From Planctomycetota bacterium (GTDB taxonomy: Bacteria > Planctomycetota > UBA8742 > UBA2392): a stretch of DNA of 49,533 bases. Shown piece by piece: positions 9,239 to 17,796 of this stretch. Numbering within the stretch: position 1 is the stretch's first letter; the number at the start of each line of letters is the position of its first letter. The translations under genes and the position numbers were made by a program. The DNA lies in NCBI GenBank assembly GCA_025993795.1, contig JAMQHL010000047.1, positions 70,529 to 120,061 of the forward strand. The letters are read 5' to 3'. Under the pieces are notes generated by a model, which saw only the letters and a program-made list of their open reading frames with translations, searched no databases and was not told where the DNA came from.

Positions 9239-9474
9239 ATGACTGCACCCCGACTGCGCCGCGCCGTTCCAGTTCTTGCGACGGCCAAAACCGCCATGCT
9301 GGCGGCACGGTGACACACCGAATCTTTCCGCGACTGCCCTTGAATTATGGGCCCTACACGGCAAACTTCTGAACCCCAAGCCGTCTGATCCGTTGAGAAG
9401 CAGTTATGGGACCCAATCCCTCTACTGCGCCTTACCCTCAAGGGCTCCGGGGCTGAAGCACGGAGAAACTGGAT
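9239..9474. other. Non-coding stretch before the large exported protein
   Basis: I see no gene here. TTATGGG is present twice (9345 and 9404 regions) without a clear -35 partner, so I do not call a promoter. The last 15 bases hold GGAGA, the ribosome site for the gene at 9475. Confidence 0.5.
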
Positions 9475-12400
9475 ATGCCTCTAAAATCTCGACTTGCACC
9501 GATCAAGCTGTTGTTTGCTTGCTTGCTGGCCATTCTGGCGCTGGCGCCTGCCGCACTCAGCGCCCGTGACCAGATTGAATACGGCAAGTACCTCGGCATG
9601 CGCTTGCGGCTTTACCAGGAAGCTTACGAGGTTCTGGATAAAGAGATCAGCGCGGCCAAGGACAACGCCGGCAAGTCACGCGCACGCCAGGCCAAGGCCG
9701 AAGTCATGAAGACTGAAGCCGACCACATCTATGCCGAAGACGGTAACATGGACGCGCGCATGAAGCGTTATCGCGCTGCGCTGGGCGTGTTTTCTGACGT
9801 GACCGAGCCCGCCGGCGTGCTTGCAAAGGCTGTGATGCAGCTTGACGTCGCACACGAATTGCGCCGGCTGGACCCGGTGCAGGCGCGCAGCTATTGCGAT
9901 GAAGCCGCAAGCGCGCTGGATGCTGTGCGCCTGAGTCTAGAGAAAGAGCGCGACAAGGACGGTAAGGCCTTTGAGGTCCGGGCCGAAGTTTACAACTCGA
10001 TCTTCTTCAACATGTGCCGCAGCTACTACGTAAAGAGCCTGACGTTTGATGTCGGCTCGTCGGATCGCGAACACCAGTTGAAGCTGTCCGAGAAGTGGAT
10101 CGACGAGTTTGATTTCCTGCGCGAAGGCACCACGCGCGAGTTTGTGCTGACTTATAAACTGCGCGCAGAGATCGCCCTCGCCCGGGGCGATGCCGAAGCT
10201 GCCGCCAGCAAGTTCATGGAACTGGTGAACTTCGTGGGCGCCTTTCCCGCAAGCAGTGTGGTCGGCGGCCTTGCCCTTGAACACGGCTATCTGCCCGCCG
10301 TTGAGCTGCTTACGACAGAGCTTGAGTACGACACGCGCAACCTTCAGAAGGCGATTGACCTTTACGCCGAGGCGTTCAGCAAGTACGGCAATTTCAGTGA
10401 GCTCGACTTCTGGTTCAAGCGCTTCCAGTTGTACCGCATCAGCGCACTGATCAAGCTGGGCAACCAGAGCCAGATCCAGGGCGCCGTGGCGCTGCTGTTC
10501 AAGCTGGCAACCGACCGCGACGCCAATTTCCGCCGCAGCGCGTTGACGGTGCTGGCCGACGTCGCGACAAGACCCGAACTTGACGACGAGACACGCTTCA
10601 AATGTGCCGAGACAGTATTCAGCGAGATGACAACCAACCACATCAACGTCAATCTCAAGAACATCCAGGCCTACCAGTCGCTGCTTGCAAGCTGCGGCGA
10701 CGTCAAGAAGTTCGAGACATTCGGCCCGGCCTGCTTCACACGCATCGCGGACAGTTATTCAAACATGTGGCGCTTCTACGACGCCGCGCTGGTGTACCGC
10801 GAAGGCGCATACCGCACCCTGTACTTCAAGGATAAGTTTGCCGATGCGGACGCCGTGCCCGAGCACATGAAGGGGCGCTGCGACCTGATCAAGGACGCGG
10901 AAAGCCTGACCAAGTTCCCCGGCGAAATGGCCAACCGGGGTGCGCGTCACGCCGGCTACCTGATCCAGAAAGAGATCGGCGACCCCAACAACAAAGAGCT
11001 CAAGGCGTTTGCCGACTCGATGGACAAGCTCAAGGCCGAAATCTCGGAAGGTGATGCGCTGCTTGATTTGCAGTTCAAGAAAGCTCGCGAATACTTCGGC
11101 GCCAAGAAGTGGGCCAATGCCGCTGTGCTGTTCCTGAAGCTGCCTGCCCGGTACCGCTCATACCACATGAGCCTGTACATCGCCGGCAAGGCCTACTACA
11201 CGCTCAGCGAAGACTTCAACGCCCCGCGCATGAACCGCAGCGGCCCCGAAGAAGAGCGCGAAAGCGAAGCCTTCTTCACCGACCAGCGCAATCGCCACGC
11301 GCTCGACCTGAAAGAACTGCCGGAGTCGATGTGGAAGGGGATGGAAACTGAGCATTGGGACGTCATCCAGAATGGCGCGACCAAAGACTCGCTGGCCAAC
11401 TGGCACAAAGCCGTCTACCTGTACAAGAAGTACTTCCTGTTCGAGGCCCTGCGCCACTGGAAAGACATCCAGCCGCTGCTTGAGGGCAACGACAAGCCCA
11501 CAATCGTCGACGGCATGCAGGCTGTCGCGCAGTTCCGGAACGCCGCGTGGATGCAGGCAAACCCGTCCGGCAAGGGCGACCCGGACGCAGACATGAAGCG
11601 CATGGGCTATGCCGCCTACGACCTTGCATACCTGCTGCGCAACCCGCCCAAGAACCTGCCGCCTGCCGACCGCGACACCGCAAGCGCCGCCGGCCGTGAC
11701 CTGGCGCTAGGCATCCTCAGGCCGTTCTGGACGATGTTTGGCCTGCATCTGGCCGACAATACCGCCTATCAGAAGGGCTCGCTGAGCCTGGCCTTTGGCG
11801 CACTCTGGGAAGCCCGGGACGGCGATGCCTGTGAGCAACTGTATCTCACGTACGCAGAGGCATTCCCCGACGATAAAGCCAAGATCGAAGAGATGGTGAA
11901 CAAGGTCTACGGCATTCTTGTTGACCAGTTGCAGCCCCTGACCAGCGCCATGGCCCGCGCCAGCTCGCGCATTGGCTCGCGTGCCGCGCAGCTCAAGAAG
12001 GACCAGTTCAAGCGCGTCAATGAGCGCGACTATCCTGACGACGCAAAGCGTGTGGCTGATGCCAAGACCGCCTACGAGAGGCAAAAGGCCCTGGCGGACC
12101 ACTTCTGGAAGGTCTGGATCAAGCAGAAGACCTTTGATCCCAGCGAAGACAATCCGATCTCGGCTCATCTGCCTGAGGCACTGCCGGCGATCGAGAAGCG
12201 CTGGAATGAAATGTCAGAGACATACCCCAAGCGCTGGGCAGAAGCGGTCAGAGCAGAGTTCGACAAACAGATCAAGCTCGATATCTACAAGGACATCAAG
12301 GCGGCAGCAGACAAAGCCGCTTCCGGTGACAACCTGGCGTTGCTTGACCGGTTGCAGACGGCCCGCGACGCCGAGAAGGAAGACGCCAACAAGCAGCGTT

Positions 12401-13473
12401 TCGTGCAGTTGATTACCACGATCGAGTTGAACACCGGCGAGCTCGGGTTTTTCACGGGCACGGTTTTCATCTACGAGTTCGGTGCAATGCTTGAAGCCAT
12501 GGCAGCAGACATCGACGAGCGCGCCCGCCCGGTAACGACGCGCATCCTCAAGTACTACGAATTGAGCCGCATCGGCGCGGGTGGCAACATTGAGAAGATC
12601 CAGCTTGAAGAGATGTCCTGGGTTGCCGGACAGTACATTCGCATACGCGACTGGAAGAACGCCGTCCGCTACTTTGAGGTCATCGCCGAAAAGACCAAAG
12701 TCCAGTGGGGCAAGGAAGAGGAGATCCCGGTCGATGCCAAGCTAAAAACGATCGGTCGCCCGGCCAATGCCGGCGAGCTTGAGGTCCGCAACCAACTGGG
12801 CAAGGCCTATCTCGAGCTTTACCGCACAACCGGCGACATAGAGCAGCTGAAAAAGGCTGCCCTGCACCTGCGCCGCTGCCTGTGCTTCAACGAAATCCGC
12901 GATACCAACAAGAAGATGGGCGACCCGTTCAAGCTCAGCTTCCAGCAGGAGATCGAGACTTACTACCTGGCCACATCCGAGAATCTGGCGCAGGTCTTTC
13001 TGGAACTGTTCCGCCTTGGCGACATCAAGATCGAGTGGCCGAAATACGTTGACCAGGTCACAAGCAACTTCGCGCCAAAGAAAGACGACAAGGGCAATAT
13101 CGTGCTGCAGGGCGTGCCGGCTGACAAGGCGGGCTTCCTGTGGTTTGCAAGCCAGATCCGGCTTCAGGTATGGGCCAGCTTCACCAAGCTGTCAGCCTAC
13201 CAGTACCGCGGCGAGTTCCGGACCAACCTGATCGGGTGGCTTGAGGCGATGATCCGCTGGATTGATGCCTACGGGCAGAAGCCGCCGGCAGGCGTAACCG
13301 AGGCCGAGATTCAGCAACGCATTCAGGACGCGTACCTGACAGCCAGCAACGAAAGCAACTTCACCGCGGCCTACCTGGCCGAAGACACCAGGCAGTACAT
13401 CGCCAAGCTACAGGAGCTGTTGAAAAGAATTGTCGCGAGTTGCGAGAAGGCCAAAATAACTTTGAAGAAGTAG
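9475..13473 (+). CDS. Large exported helical-repeat (TPR-like) protein, function unknown
   Basis: This 1332-residue protein has a clear signal peptide (KLLFACLLAILALAPAALSA, cleavage after about residue 30). The mature part is almost entirely amphipathic helix, with recurrent alanine- and aromatic-rich TPR-like pairs such as KLSEKWIDEFDFLREG, LEHGYLPAVELLTTELEYD and VRYFEVIAEKTKVQW. No enzyme motif was found. The Cys in the signal core is followed by more hydrophobic residues, so ordinary cleavage is likelier than lipidation. GGAGA precedes the ATG. A second exported helical-repeat protein starts 19 bases after its stop and the ExbB/ExbD genes follow, so it is probably a periplasmic scaffold of that envelope system. 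The reading frame, signal and helical character are firm; the role is inferred from context. Confidence 0.7.
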   Translation: MPLKSRLAPIKLLFACLLAILALAPAALSARDQIEYGKYLGMRLRLYQEAYEVLDKEISAAKDNAGKSRARQAKAEVMKTEADHIYAEDGNMDARMKRYRAALGVFSDVTEPAGVLAKAVMQLDVAHELRRLDPVQARSYCDEAASALDAVRLSLEKERDKDGKAFEVRAEVYNSIFFNMCRSYYVKSLTFDVGSSDREHQLKLSEKWIDEFDFLREGTTREFVLTYKLRAEIALARGDAEAAASKFMELVNFVGAFPASSVVGGLALEHGYLPAVELLTTELEYDTRNLQKAIDLYAEAFSKYGNFSELDFWFKRFQLYRISALIKLGNQSQIQGAVALLFKLATDRDANFRRSALTVLADVATRPELDDETRFKCAETVFSEMTTNHINVNLKNIQAYQSLLASCGDVKKFETFGPACFTRIADSYSNMWRFYDAALVYREGAYRTLYFKDKFADADAVPEHMKGRCDLIKDAESLTKFPGEMANRGARHAGYLIQKEIGDPNNKELKAFADSMDKLKAEISEGDALLDLQFKKAREYFGAKKWANAAVLFLKLPARYRSYHMSLYIAGKAYYTLSEDFNAPRMNRSGPEEERESEAFFTDQRNRHALDLKELPESMWKGMETEHWDVIQNGATKDSLANWHKAVYLYKKYFLFEALRHWKDIQPLLEGNDKPTIVDGMQAVAQFRNAAWMQANPSGKGDPDADMKRMGYAAYDLAYLLRNPPKNLPPADRDTASAAGRDLALGILRPFWTMFGLHLADNTAYQKGSLSLAFGALWEARDGDACEQLYLTYAEAFPDDKAKIEEMVNKVYGILVDQLQPLTSAMARASSRIGSRAAQLKKDQFKRVNERDYPDDAKRVADAKTAYERQKALADHFWKVWIKQKTFDPSEDNPISAHLPEALPAIEKRWNEMSETYPKRWAEAVRAEFDKQIKLDIYKDIKAAADKAASGDNLALLDRLQTARDAEKEDANKQRFVQLITTIELNTGELGFFTGTVFIYEFGAMLEAMAADIDERARPVTTRILKYYELSRIGAGGNIEKIQLEEMSWVAGQYIRIRDWKNAVRYFEVIAEKTKVQWGKEEEIPVDAKLKTIGRPANAGELEVRNQLGKAYLELYRTTGDIEQLKKAALHLRRCLCFNEIRDTNKKMGDPFKLSFQQEIETYYLATSENLAQVFLELFRLGDIKIEWPKYVDQVTSNFAPKKDDKGNIVLQGVPADKAGFLWFASQIRLQVWASFTKLSAYQYRGEFRTNLIGWLEAMIRWIDAYGQKPPAGVTEAEIQQRIQDAYLTASNESNFTAAYLAEDTRQYIAKLQELLKRIVASCEKAKITLKK

Positions 13474-13492
13474 GGGACCGGGAGAACCAACC

Positions 13493-14812
13493 ATGAAGAT
13501 CAAGCTTGCAACCATGGCCGTCGCCCTGCTGCTTTCAGGGGGCCTGTGCGCAGCGCCGGCGACAATCGTGTTCAAGGGCGGCAAGACCGCCGAGGCGGAA
13601 GCCATTGAAAGCCAGACTGTCTCGGGAGTGAACTGGCAGAAGAAAAAGGGCACAAGTGAGGCGCGCGCCAAGCTGTGGGAAGTTGACGGCATCAACTACC
13701 GCGGCCAGGGCATGGACGAGTTCAATGGCATGCCCCGCAAGTTGGCCGGCGGCCAGGGCGCCAAGTTGATCGCCGACGCGCAGCGCATCATGAGCGGCGC
13801 GGCAGTCAAGGACTTCAGCGCGCAGGACTGGGAGTTCAATGTCGTGCTTAGCTGCAAGTACTTTGCCGCACAGGGGCATCGCCTCAATAAGGACTACAAA
13901 GAAGCGATCAAGGCATTTGAGGCCTTCTTTGCCGACTGCGAGAAGGCGCCGGTGTCGACCGGCATTCTGCCAATCAACTACAAGTCGTCGGTTACCGGCA
14001 AACCCGTGACCAACGGCGGCGGCATGAACCGCTACTACCTCGACGGCCTTGAGGCCTATGTGCTCTGCCTGTTGCAGGATGGCAAGGCCGACGTCGCTCG
14101 CGAAAAGGGCATCAAGAGCCTGCAGGACCTGTGCGACGAACTTGCCGGCAAGTCAGGCGACAACATCTACCACGACTGGACGATTCGCGCCCTGCGCAAC
14201 GCGGCTCGCTTTGCAGAGGGGAAGGAAGACTGGAAGACCGCCCGCGCAGCATACGAAGCGCTGATACCGGTTGCGCTGAAGCGCGGCGACAACAAGCCCA
14301 CCCGCGCGGCGAAAGAGGCACAGCTCAAGGTCGGCTTCATGCAGATCAAAGAGGGTGATGCACGCGGCGCCAACGCGCGCTTCTATGAAGCCACCCGTAA
14401 GTGGGAGTCGGCGCACAACACCCGTACCGCAGCGGTTCCGCGCGGCGACTGGATCAATGCCGAGGAGGCCTACATGGCGGCAGGCAGCTATGTAGGGCAG
14501 GGCCTGGTCAAGTCCGCCGACGCCAGGAACGCCAACGACTGGGCCGAGGCGCTGAAGAATTTCAGCATGGCATTGTCGATCTTCCAGTCGGACGACGAAA
14601 TCCGAAGCATGGCGTTGCTGGGTGCGGCAACTGCTTGCGCCAAGCTGGCCGACCTGAACAAAGCCACCGCGACGACCGCTTCCAACCACGCCAAACTGGC
14701 CGAAAAGTACCTGGCCGAGCTTCTCAATCTGTTGCCCAAGTCGCGGGCGGCAGAGGACGCGTCCATCACCGCAATTCAGCAGGTCATCACAAAGTACAAA
14801 TCGGGCGAGTAG
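13493..14812 (+). CDS. Exported TPR-like protein upstream of exbB, function unknown
   Basis: This 439-residue protein has an N-terminal signal peptide (LATMAVALLLSGGLCAAPA, cleavage near residue 21). After a short beta-like segment (ATIVFKGGKTAEAEAIES) come helical hairpins of TPR type: HRLNKDYKEAIKAFEAFFADC, DWKTARAAYEALIPVALKRGD, WAEALKNFSMALSIF and KLAEKYLAELLNLLPKS. GGGAG lies upstream of the ATG, and the gap from the previous gene is only 19 bases, so the pair is co-transcribed. It resembles accessory TPR proteins that accompany ExbB/ExbD motors, for example those beside Tol-Pal and the myxobacterial Agl motor. No ligand can be named. Confidence 0.7.
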   Translation: MKIKLATMAVALLLSGGLCAAPATIVFKGGKTAEAEAIESQTVSGVNWQKKKGTSEARAKLWEVDGINYRGQGMDEFNGMPRKLAGGQGAKLIADAQRIMSGAAVKDFSAQDWEFNVVLSCKYFAAQGHRLNKDYKEAIKAFEAFFADCEKAPVSTGILPINYKSSVTGKPVTNGGGMNRYYLDGLEAYVLCLLQDGKADVAREKGIKSLQDLCDELAGKSGDNIYHDWTIRALRNAARFAEGKEDWKTARAAYEALIPVALKRGDNKPTRAAKEAQLKVGFMQIKEGDARGANARFYEATRKWESAHNTRTAAVPRGDWINAEEAYMAAGSYVGQGLVKSADARNANDWAEALKNFSMALSIFQSDDEIRSMALLGAATACAKLADLNKATATTASNHAKLAEKYLAELLNLLPKSRAAEDASITAIQQVITKYKSGE

Positions 14813-14837
14813 CCACTGCCCATGATTCAAGGCACAT

Positions 14838-14867
14838 GGGGGTCGGTTCGCACGAGGGCTGACCCCC
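14838..14867 (+). other. GC-rich hairpin in the TPR-exbB intergenic region
   Basis: GGGGGTC (14838-14844) pairs with GACCCCC (14861-14867) around a 16-nt loop. There is no T-run after it. It lies in the 200-base gap between the TPR gene and exbB and may attenuate or terminate transcription; I see no clear promoter in the rest of the gap. Confidence 0.35.
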
Positions 14868-15012
14868 GGAATGCCCCAAAAAGCAGGCAGTCAAAATCAG
14901 AAATACCCCGAACTTTCTGCCAAACCCCCCGTTTTGAAACTATCTCGGATTCGGGCGCCGATTTCGACCTGCCACAGGCAGGCGGCGACCGCAAGTGCAG
15001 GAGAAGCCACCC

Positions 15013-15756
15013 ATGAACGTGAAAATCAACAAGCAAGCCTTCTATGGCGTGCTCATTTTCGCCGTTGCCGCAGTTCTGGCGCCGGCCCTGTTCGCCCAGG
15101 AGGGCGGTAGCGCATCTTTGGGCGAGAAAATTCTCGGTATCCCCTCGGGCGCGCTGGGCATCATTACCCAGCTCACGATCATCCTGACTTCGGTCTTCAT
15201 GTTCGGCTGGATCATTGAGTGCTTCGTGAACGTCCGCCGCGACAAGATCGTGCCGCCGGAAGTGATCGGCGCGCTCCAGAACTACATTGACGAAGGTGAC
15301 CTTGAGGGCGCGCTGCAGTACTGTGAAAGCGCCCCCAACTACCTGACGCGCGTGGTCGGCGCCGGGTTGAACCGCATGCAGTTCGGCCCCGAGAGCGTCA
15401 AGGACGCCGCCATCAGCATGGCCGAGGCAGAACAGGGCAAGGTCGAGTTCCATGTGTCGCCGATCGCCCTGTGCGCGTCTGTCGGCCCACTGATGGGCCT
15501 TTTCGGCACGGTGACGGGCATGGTTCAGGCCTTCACCCAGATTGAGAACGCACCCGGCGGCCAGGTAAACCCGAAGATGGTTGCCGGCGGTATCTCGCTG
15601 GCGCTGCTGTCCACGGTGTGCGGTCTTGTCATCGCGATTCCGGGCCTGAGCTTTTACTGGTTCTTCAAGAACAAGGTGCAGGCGATCGGCACGAGCATCA
15701 CGCTGGTGGCCGACGACATGATCGAGACGATTGCCGCTTACGCCGGCCAGCAATAA
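15013..15756 (+). CDS. exbB: ExbB/TolQ/MotA-type proton channel protein
   Basis: This 247-residue protein is the membrane motor subunit that, with ExbD, turns proton flow into work on the cell envelope. It has an N-terminal hydrophobic segment (~11-28, possibly a cleaved signal, typical of long ExbB forms), TM1 at ~46-70, a cytoplasmic loop, TM2 at ~148-173 and TM3 at ~194-219. The family signature lies in TM2 (PLMGLFGTVTGMVQAF) and TM3 (GGISLALLSTVCGLVIAIP). The ATG at 15013 was chosen over a GTG at 14995 because AGGAG stands 9 bases upstream. Three exbD genes follow in the same direction. No TonB, TolB or Pal gene is present, so the powered partner is not known; the exported TPR proteins upstream are candidates. 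Confidence 0.92.
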   Translation: MNVKINKQAFYGVLIFAVAAVLAPALFAQEGGSASLGEKILGIPSGALGIITQLTIILTSVFMFGWIIECFVNVRRDKIVPPEVIGALQNYIDEGDLEGALQYCESAPNYLTRVVGAGLNRMQFGPESVKDAAISMAEAEQGKVEFHVSPIALCASVGPLMGLFGTVTGMVQAFTQIENAPGGQVNPKMVAGGISLALLSTVCGLVIAIPGLSFYWFFKNKVQAIGTSITLVADDMIETIAAYAGQQ

Positions 15757-15769
15757 TCGAAACCCATTG

Positions 15770-15799
15770 GTGAAGGGGCGGCAAGTGCCGCCCTTTCAC
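15770..15799 (+). promoter_or_regulatory. Intercistronic hairpin between exbB and exbD1
   Basis: A 13-bp stem (15770-15782 with 15787-15799, one G-T pair) is closed by an AAGT loop. The exbD1 ribosome site CGGAG begins at the last stem base. No T-run follows, so it is more likely an RNA-stability or translation-tuning element than a terminator. Confidence 0.6.
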
Positions 15800-15810
15800 G
15801 GAGCCCATCC

Positions 15811-16320
15811 ATGGCAAAGCCACGCAAACCACGCAAACAGCCTGAGGGGGTGGAAGTTGACCTCACGCCGATGATCGACGTGGTGTTCCAGCTCATCATC
15901 TTCTTCATGGTGGTGACGCAGATTACCTCACAGGAAAACGTCAACCTTCGTCTGCCGGACGCGCTGGCGGCCAACGACGAAGACCCGCAGGCCAAGAAAC
16001 AGTTCATCGTTCATATCGCGCCGGCGGACCAGGGCAGCGACGCCGAATTGCCCGAGCAGTACGGGTACTTCTGCCACGGCCACCCTGACCCGAAGAACAT
16101 CCAGGAGATGGAAGGCATTCTGAATGAGCAGGCGGACCGCGTGGACGAGACTGCGGGCTATACCGGCCGCGGCCCCGACGGCATCAGCGAAAACATGATC
16201 GTCGTGCGCAGTGACGCCCGCGCCCCGGCGCAGTACTTCGGCCAGCTGATTGAGCAGATGGCGCTGATCAAGATCTACAAGATCAAGATCGCCATCATGA
16301 AAGACCAGGAACTCGACTAA
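15811..16320 (+). CDS. exbD: ExbD/TolR-type motor subunit, first copy
   Basis: This 169-residue protein has a basic cytoplasmic start, one membrane helix (~18-40) with the essential Asp at residue 23 in LTPMIDVVFQLIIFF, and a periplasmic domain. It is the proton-carrying partner of ExbB. Its periplasmic part differs from the next two copies: it lacks their shared SGTAPW segment and carries an acidic, polar insert (residues ~75-130). CGGAG is placed 7 bases before the ATG. It is the only one of the three of near-standard ExbD size (usually ~140 residues). It probably pairs with the same ExbB as its neighbours. Confidence 0.9.
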   Translation: MAKPRKPRKQPEGVEVDLTPMIDVVFQLIIFFMVVTQITSQENVNLRLPDALAANDEDPQAKKQFIVHIAPADQGSDAELPEQYGYFCHGHPDPKNIQEMEGILNEQADRVDETAGYTGRGPDGISENMIVVRSDARAPAQYFGQLIEQMALIKIYKIKIAIMKDQELD

Positions 16321-16326
16321 GCCACC

Positions 16327-16342
16327 ACAGGGAAAGCCCTGT
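16327..16342 (+). promoter_or_regulatory. Small intercistronic hairpin between exbD1 and exbD2
   Basis: ACAGGG (16327-16332) pairs with CCCTGT (16337-16342) around an AAAG loop, just before the exbD2 ribosome site CGGAG. It occupies the same place as the larger hairpin upstream of exbD1. Confidence 0.45.
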
Positions 16343-16355
16343 ACCGGAGAATCAA

Positions 16356-16973
16356 ATGTCGCGCAGAAAGAAACGCCAGCCCAAGGAAGAGAAAGCAAAC
16401 CCGGACCTCACGCCGATGATTGACGTGGTGTTCCAGTTGCTCATCTTCTTCATTCTTTGCACGCGCTTCAAAGTCGATGAGCGCAACCACCAGGTGCAGT
16501 TGCCCAAGGACGAAGGCTTGTCCAGCGCACCCAGCGTTCCCAAAGAGCAGGTGACCATTTACTGCCTGTGGGATGAGGGCGCCAAGGCCAACAACTACGT
16601 CGTTGCCATTGATGCCCGCGGCCGCAAGCCCGTGCCCGACAGCTACGCCACGTTGACCAGCCTGGTCATCTTCCCCGGTGACCGCACAGATGACGTTCGC
16701 GCGAAAAAGGCGCTCTACGCCCAGATTTTCAACAACGTCGTTGCAGCCGTTGAGCAGTACATCGTCAACAGCGGCGCCAAGATTGAAAAGCTCGAGATCA
16801 GCTTTGCCGTCAACGCCATGTCCGGTGCATCATCCGGAACTGCGCCATGGATGTTTGTGTCGCTTGCGGTCGATGCTGCCACCAGGGTGAACTACAACCG
16901 TACCGAAGCCGGGCTTGAGGCGTTGACCGTGACCTTCAAGTTCGCCGACTCGATGGGCCGATTCGCAGGCTGA
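16356..16973 (+). CDS. exbD: ExbD/TolR-type motor subunit, second copy, long periplasmic domain
   Basis: This 205-residue protein has a basic N-terminus and a membrane helix with LTPMIDVVFQLLIFFILC; the conserved Asp is residue 23. The periplasmic domain is about 60 residues longer than in classical ExbD. From residue ~148 it shares a C-terminal module with the third copy: ISFA, then SGTAPWMFVSLAVDA, and a final FKFADSMGR. The shared end shows that copies two and three arose by tandem duplication. GGAG precedes the ATG. As part of exbB-exbD-exbD-exbD it probably gives the motor a specialised periplasmic contact. Confidence 0.9.
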   Translation: MSRRKKRQPKEEKANPDLTPMIDVVFQLLIFFILCTRFKVDERNHQVQLPKDEGLSSAPSVPKEQVTIYCLWDEGAKANNYVVAIDARGRKPVPDSYATLTSLVIFPGDRTDDVRAKKALYAQIFNNVVAAVEQYIVNSGAKIEKLEISFAVNAMSGASSGTAPWMFVSLAVDAATRVNYNRTEAGLEALTVTFKFADSMGRFAG

Positions 16974-16990
16974 GTATTTCCGCAATTCAC

Positions 16991-17018
16991 CAGGGCGTGG
17001 GAACTTTCCCGCGCCCTG
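16991..17018 (+). promoter_or_regulatory. Intercistronic hairpin between exbD2 and exbD3
   Basis: A 12-bp stem (16991-17002 with 17007-17018, one T-G pair) is closed by an ACTT loop. The following TTCGTTTG is T-rich but interrupted, so partial termination is possible. Confidence 0.5.
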
Positions 17019-17067
17019 TTCGTTTGCATCAGTATCCCCGGGGCGGAATCCGCAAGGAGCTTCCGCC

Positions 17068-17682
17068 ATGCGTACCCGCAATCGTCGCCGCCAGAGCGAC
17101 AAAGCCATGCCCGACCTCACGCCGATGATCGACGTGACTTTCCAGTTGCTGATTTTCTTCATCCTCTGCAGCAGGTTTGCCCGCGAAGAAAAAATATTCC
17201 TGCCGGAGCTGTCAAAGACCGAGGGCACGCTCAGCAACCGCGCAGAAGTGCCGAAAGAGCCGATCACGATCTACTGCAACTGGGACCCGCATTCCAGGGC
17301 CGGCAACTTCACAGTTGCCCTTGCGGCCCGGGACCAACGCGCCGTTCCGGACAGCCACATCCAGCTTCTGGAGTGCGTGCACCTGGGTACCGACAGCATC
17401 AACGACACCAGGGACAAGCGGGCGGCCTATCGTCGGGTGTTTGAGGCGATAGTGGCAACACTGGCCGACTATGAGCGCCGCTACGGCGACCGGACAGACA
17501 GTTATGAAATCAGTTTCGCCTGTGACGCCCAGTTGGGTGCGGCGTCGGGCACGGCGCCGTGGGCGTTTGTCACACTTGCGATCGATGCCACTACGCAACG
17601 AAACAAGGCTCGCGTCAAGAACGAGGGCCGTGAGGCAATGCGGGTGAAGTTCAAGTTCGCCGATAGCCTAGGGCGCCACTAG
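17068..17682 (+). CDS. exbD: ExbD/TolR-type motor subunit, third copy, long periplasmic domain
   Basis: This 204-residue protein has an Arg-rich cytoplasmic tail and a membrane helix with LTPMIDVTFQLLIFFILC; the conserved Asp is residue 22. The periplasmic domain matches the second copy, including PKEPITIYC near residue 65 and the C-terminal SGTAPWAFVTLAIDA module starting at the same residue (~148). AAGGAG lies upstream of the ATG. Three ExbD genes next to a single ExbB are unusual. Since one motor holds two ExbD chains, different ExbD pairs could be assembled, or one copy could serve a different target. Family assignment is firm; the division of labour is unknown. Confidence 0.9.
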   Translation: MRTRNRRRQSDKAMPDLTPMIDVTFQLLIFFILCSRFAREEKIFLPELSKTEGTLSNRAEVPKEPITIYCNWDPHSRAGNFTVALAARDQRAVPDSHIQLLECVHLGTDSINDTRDKRAAYRRVFEAIVATLADYERRYGDRTDSYEISFACDAQLGAASGTAPWAFVTLAIDATTQRNKARVKNEGREAMRVKFKFADSLGRH

Positions 17683-17697
17683 CGGCGGTCCCGGCCA

Positions 17698-17725
17698 CTG
17701 ACGTAACCACAAGATTTGCTAGGCT
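17698..17725 (+). promoter_or_regulatory. Weak candidate promoter before the lipoprotein gene
   Basis: CTGACG (17698-17703) and TAGGCT (17720-17725) are separated by 16 bases. Both boxes are imperfect. It lies just after the exbD3 stop and about 70 bases before the lipoprotein start. Confidence 0.25.
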
Positions 17726-17757
17726 TTGCGCCGTCAATTTGCGTTCAATTAATGTCA

Positions 17758-17783
17758 GAAAGCCCCGGCCATCCGGGACTTTC
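17758..17783 (+). promoter_or_regulatory. Hairpin just upstream of the lipoprotein ribosome site
   Basis: GAAAG-C-CCCGG (17758-17768) pairs with CCGGG-A-CTTTC (17773-17783), with one C/A mismatch and a CCAT loop. AACGGAG follows at once. It is the fourth such hairpin placed directly before a gene in this cluster. Confidence 0.5.
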
Positions 17784-17796
17784 AACGGAGACGGTA

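Noticed and set aside
16991..17025. True intrinsic terminator between exbD2 and exbD3
   Set aside because: The stem is strong but the T-tract is interrupted (TTCGTTTG), and the next gene clearly belongs to the same cluster, so it was listed as an intercistronic hairpin.
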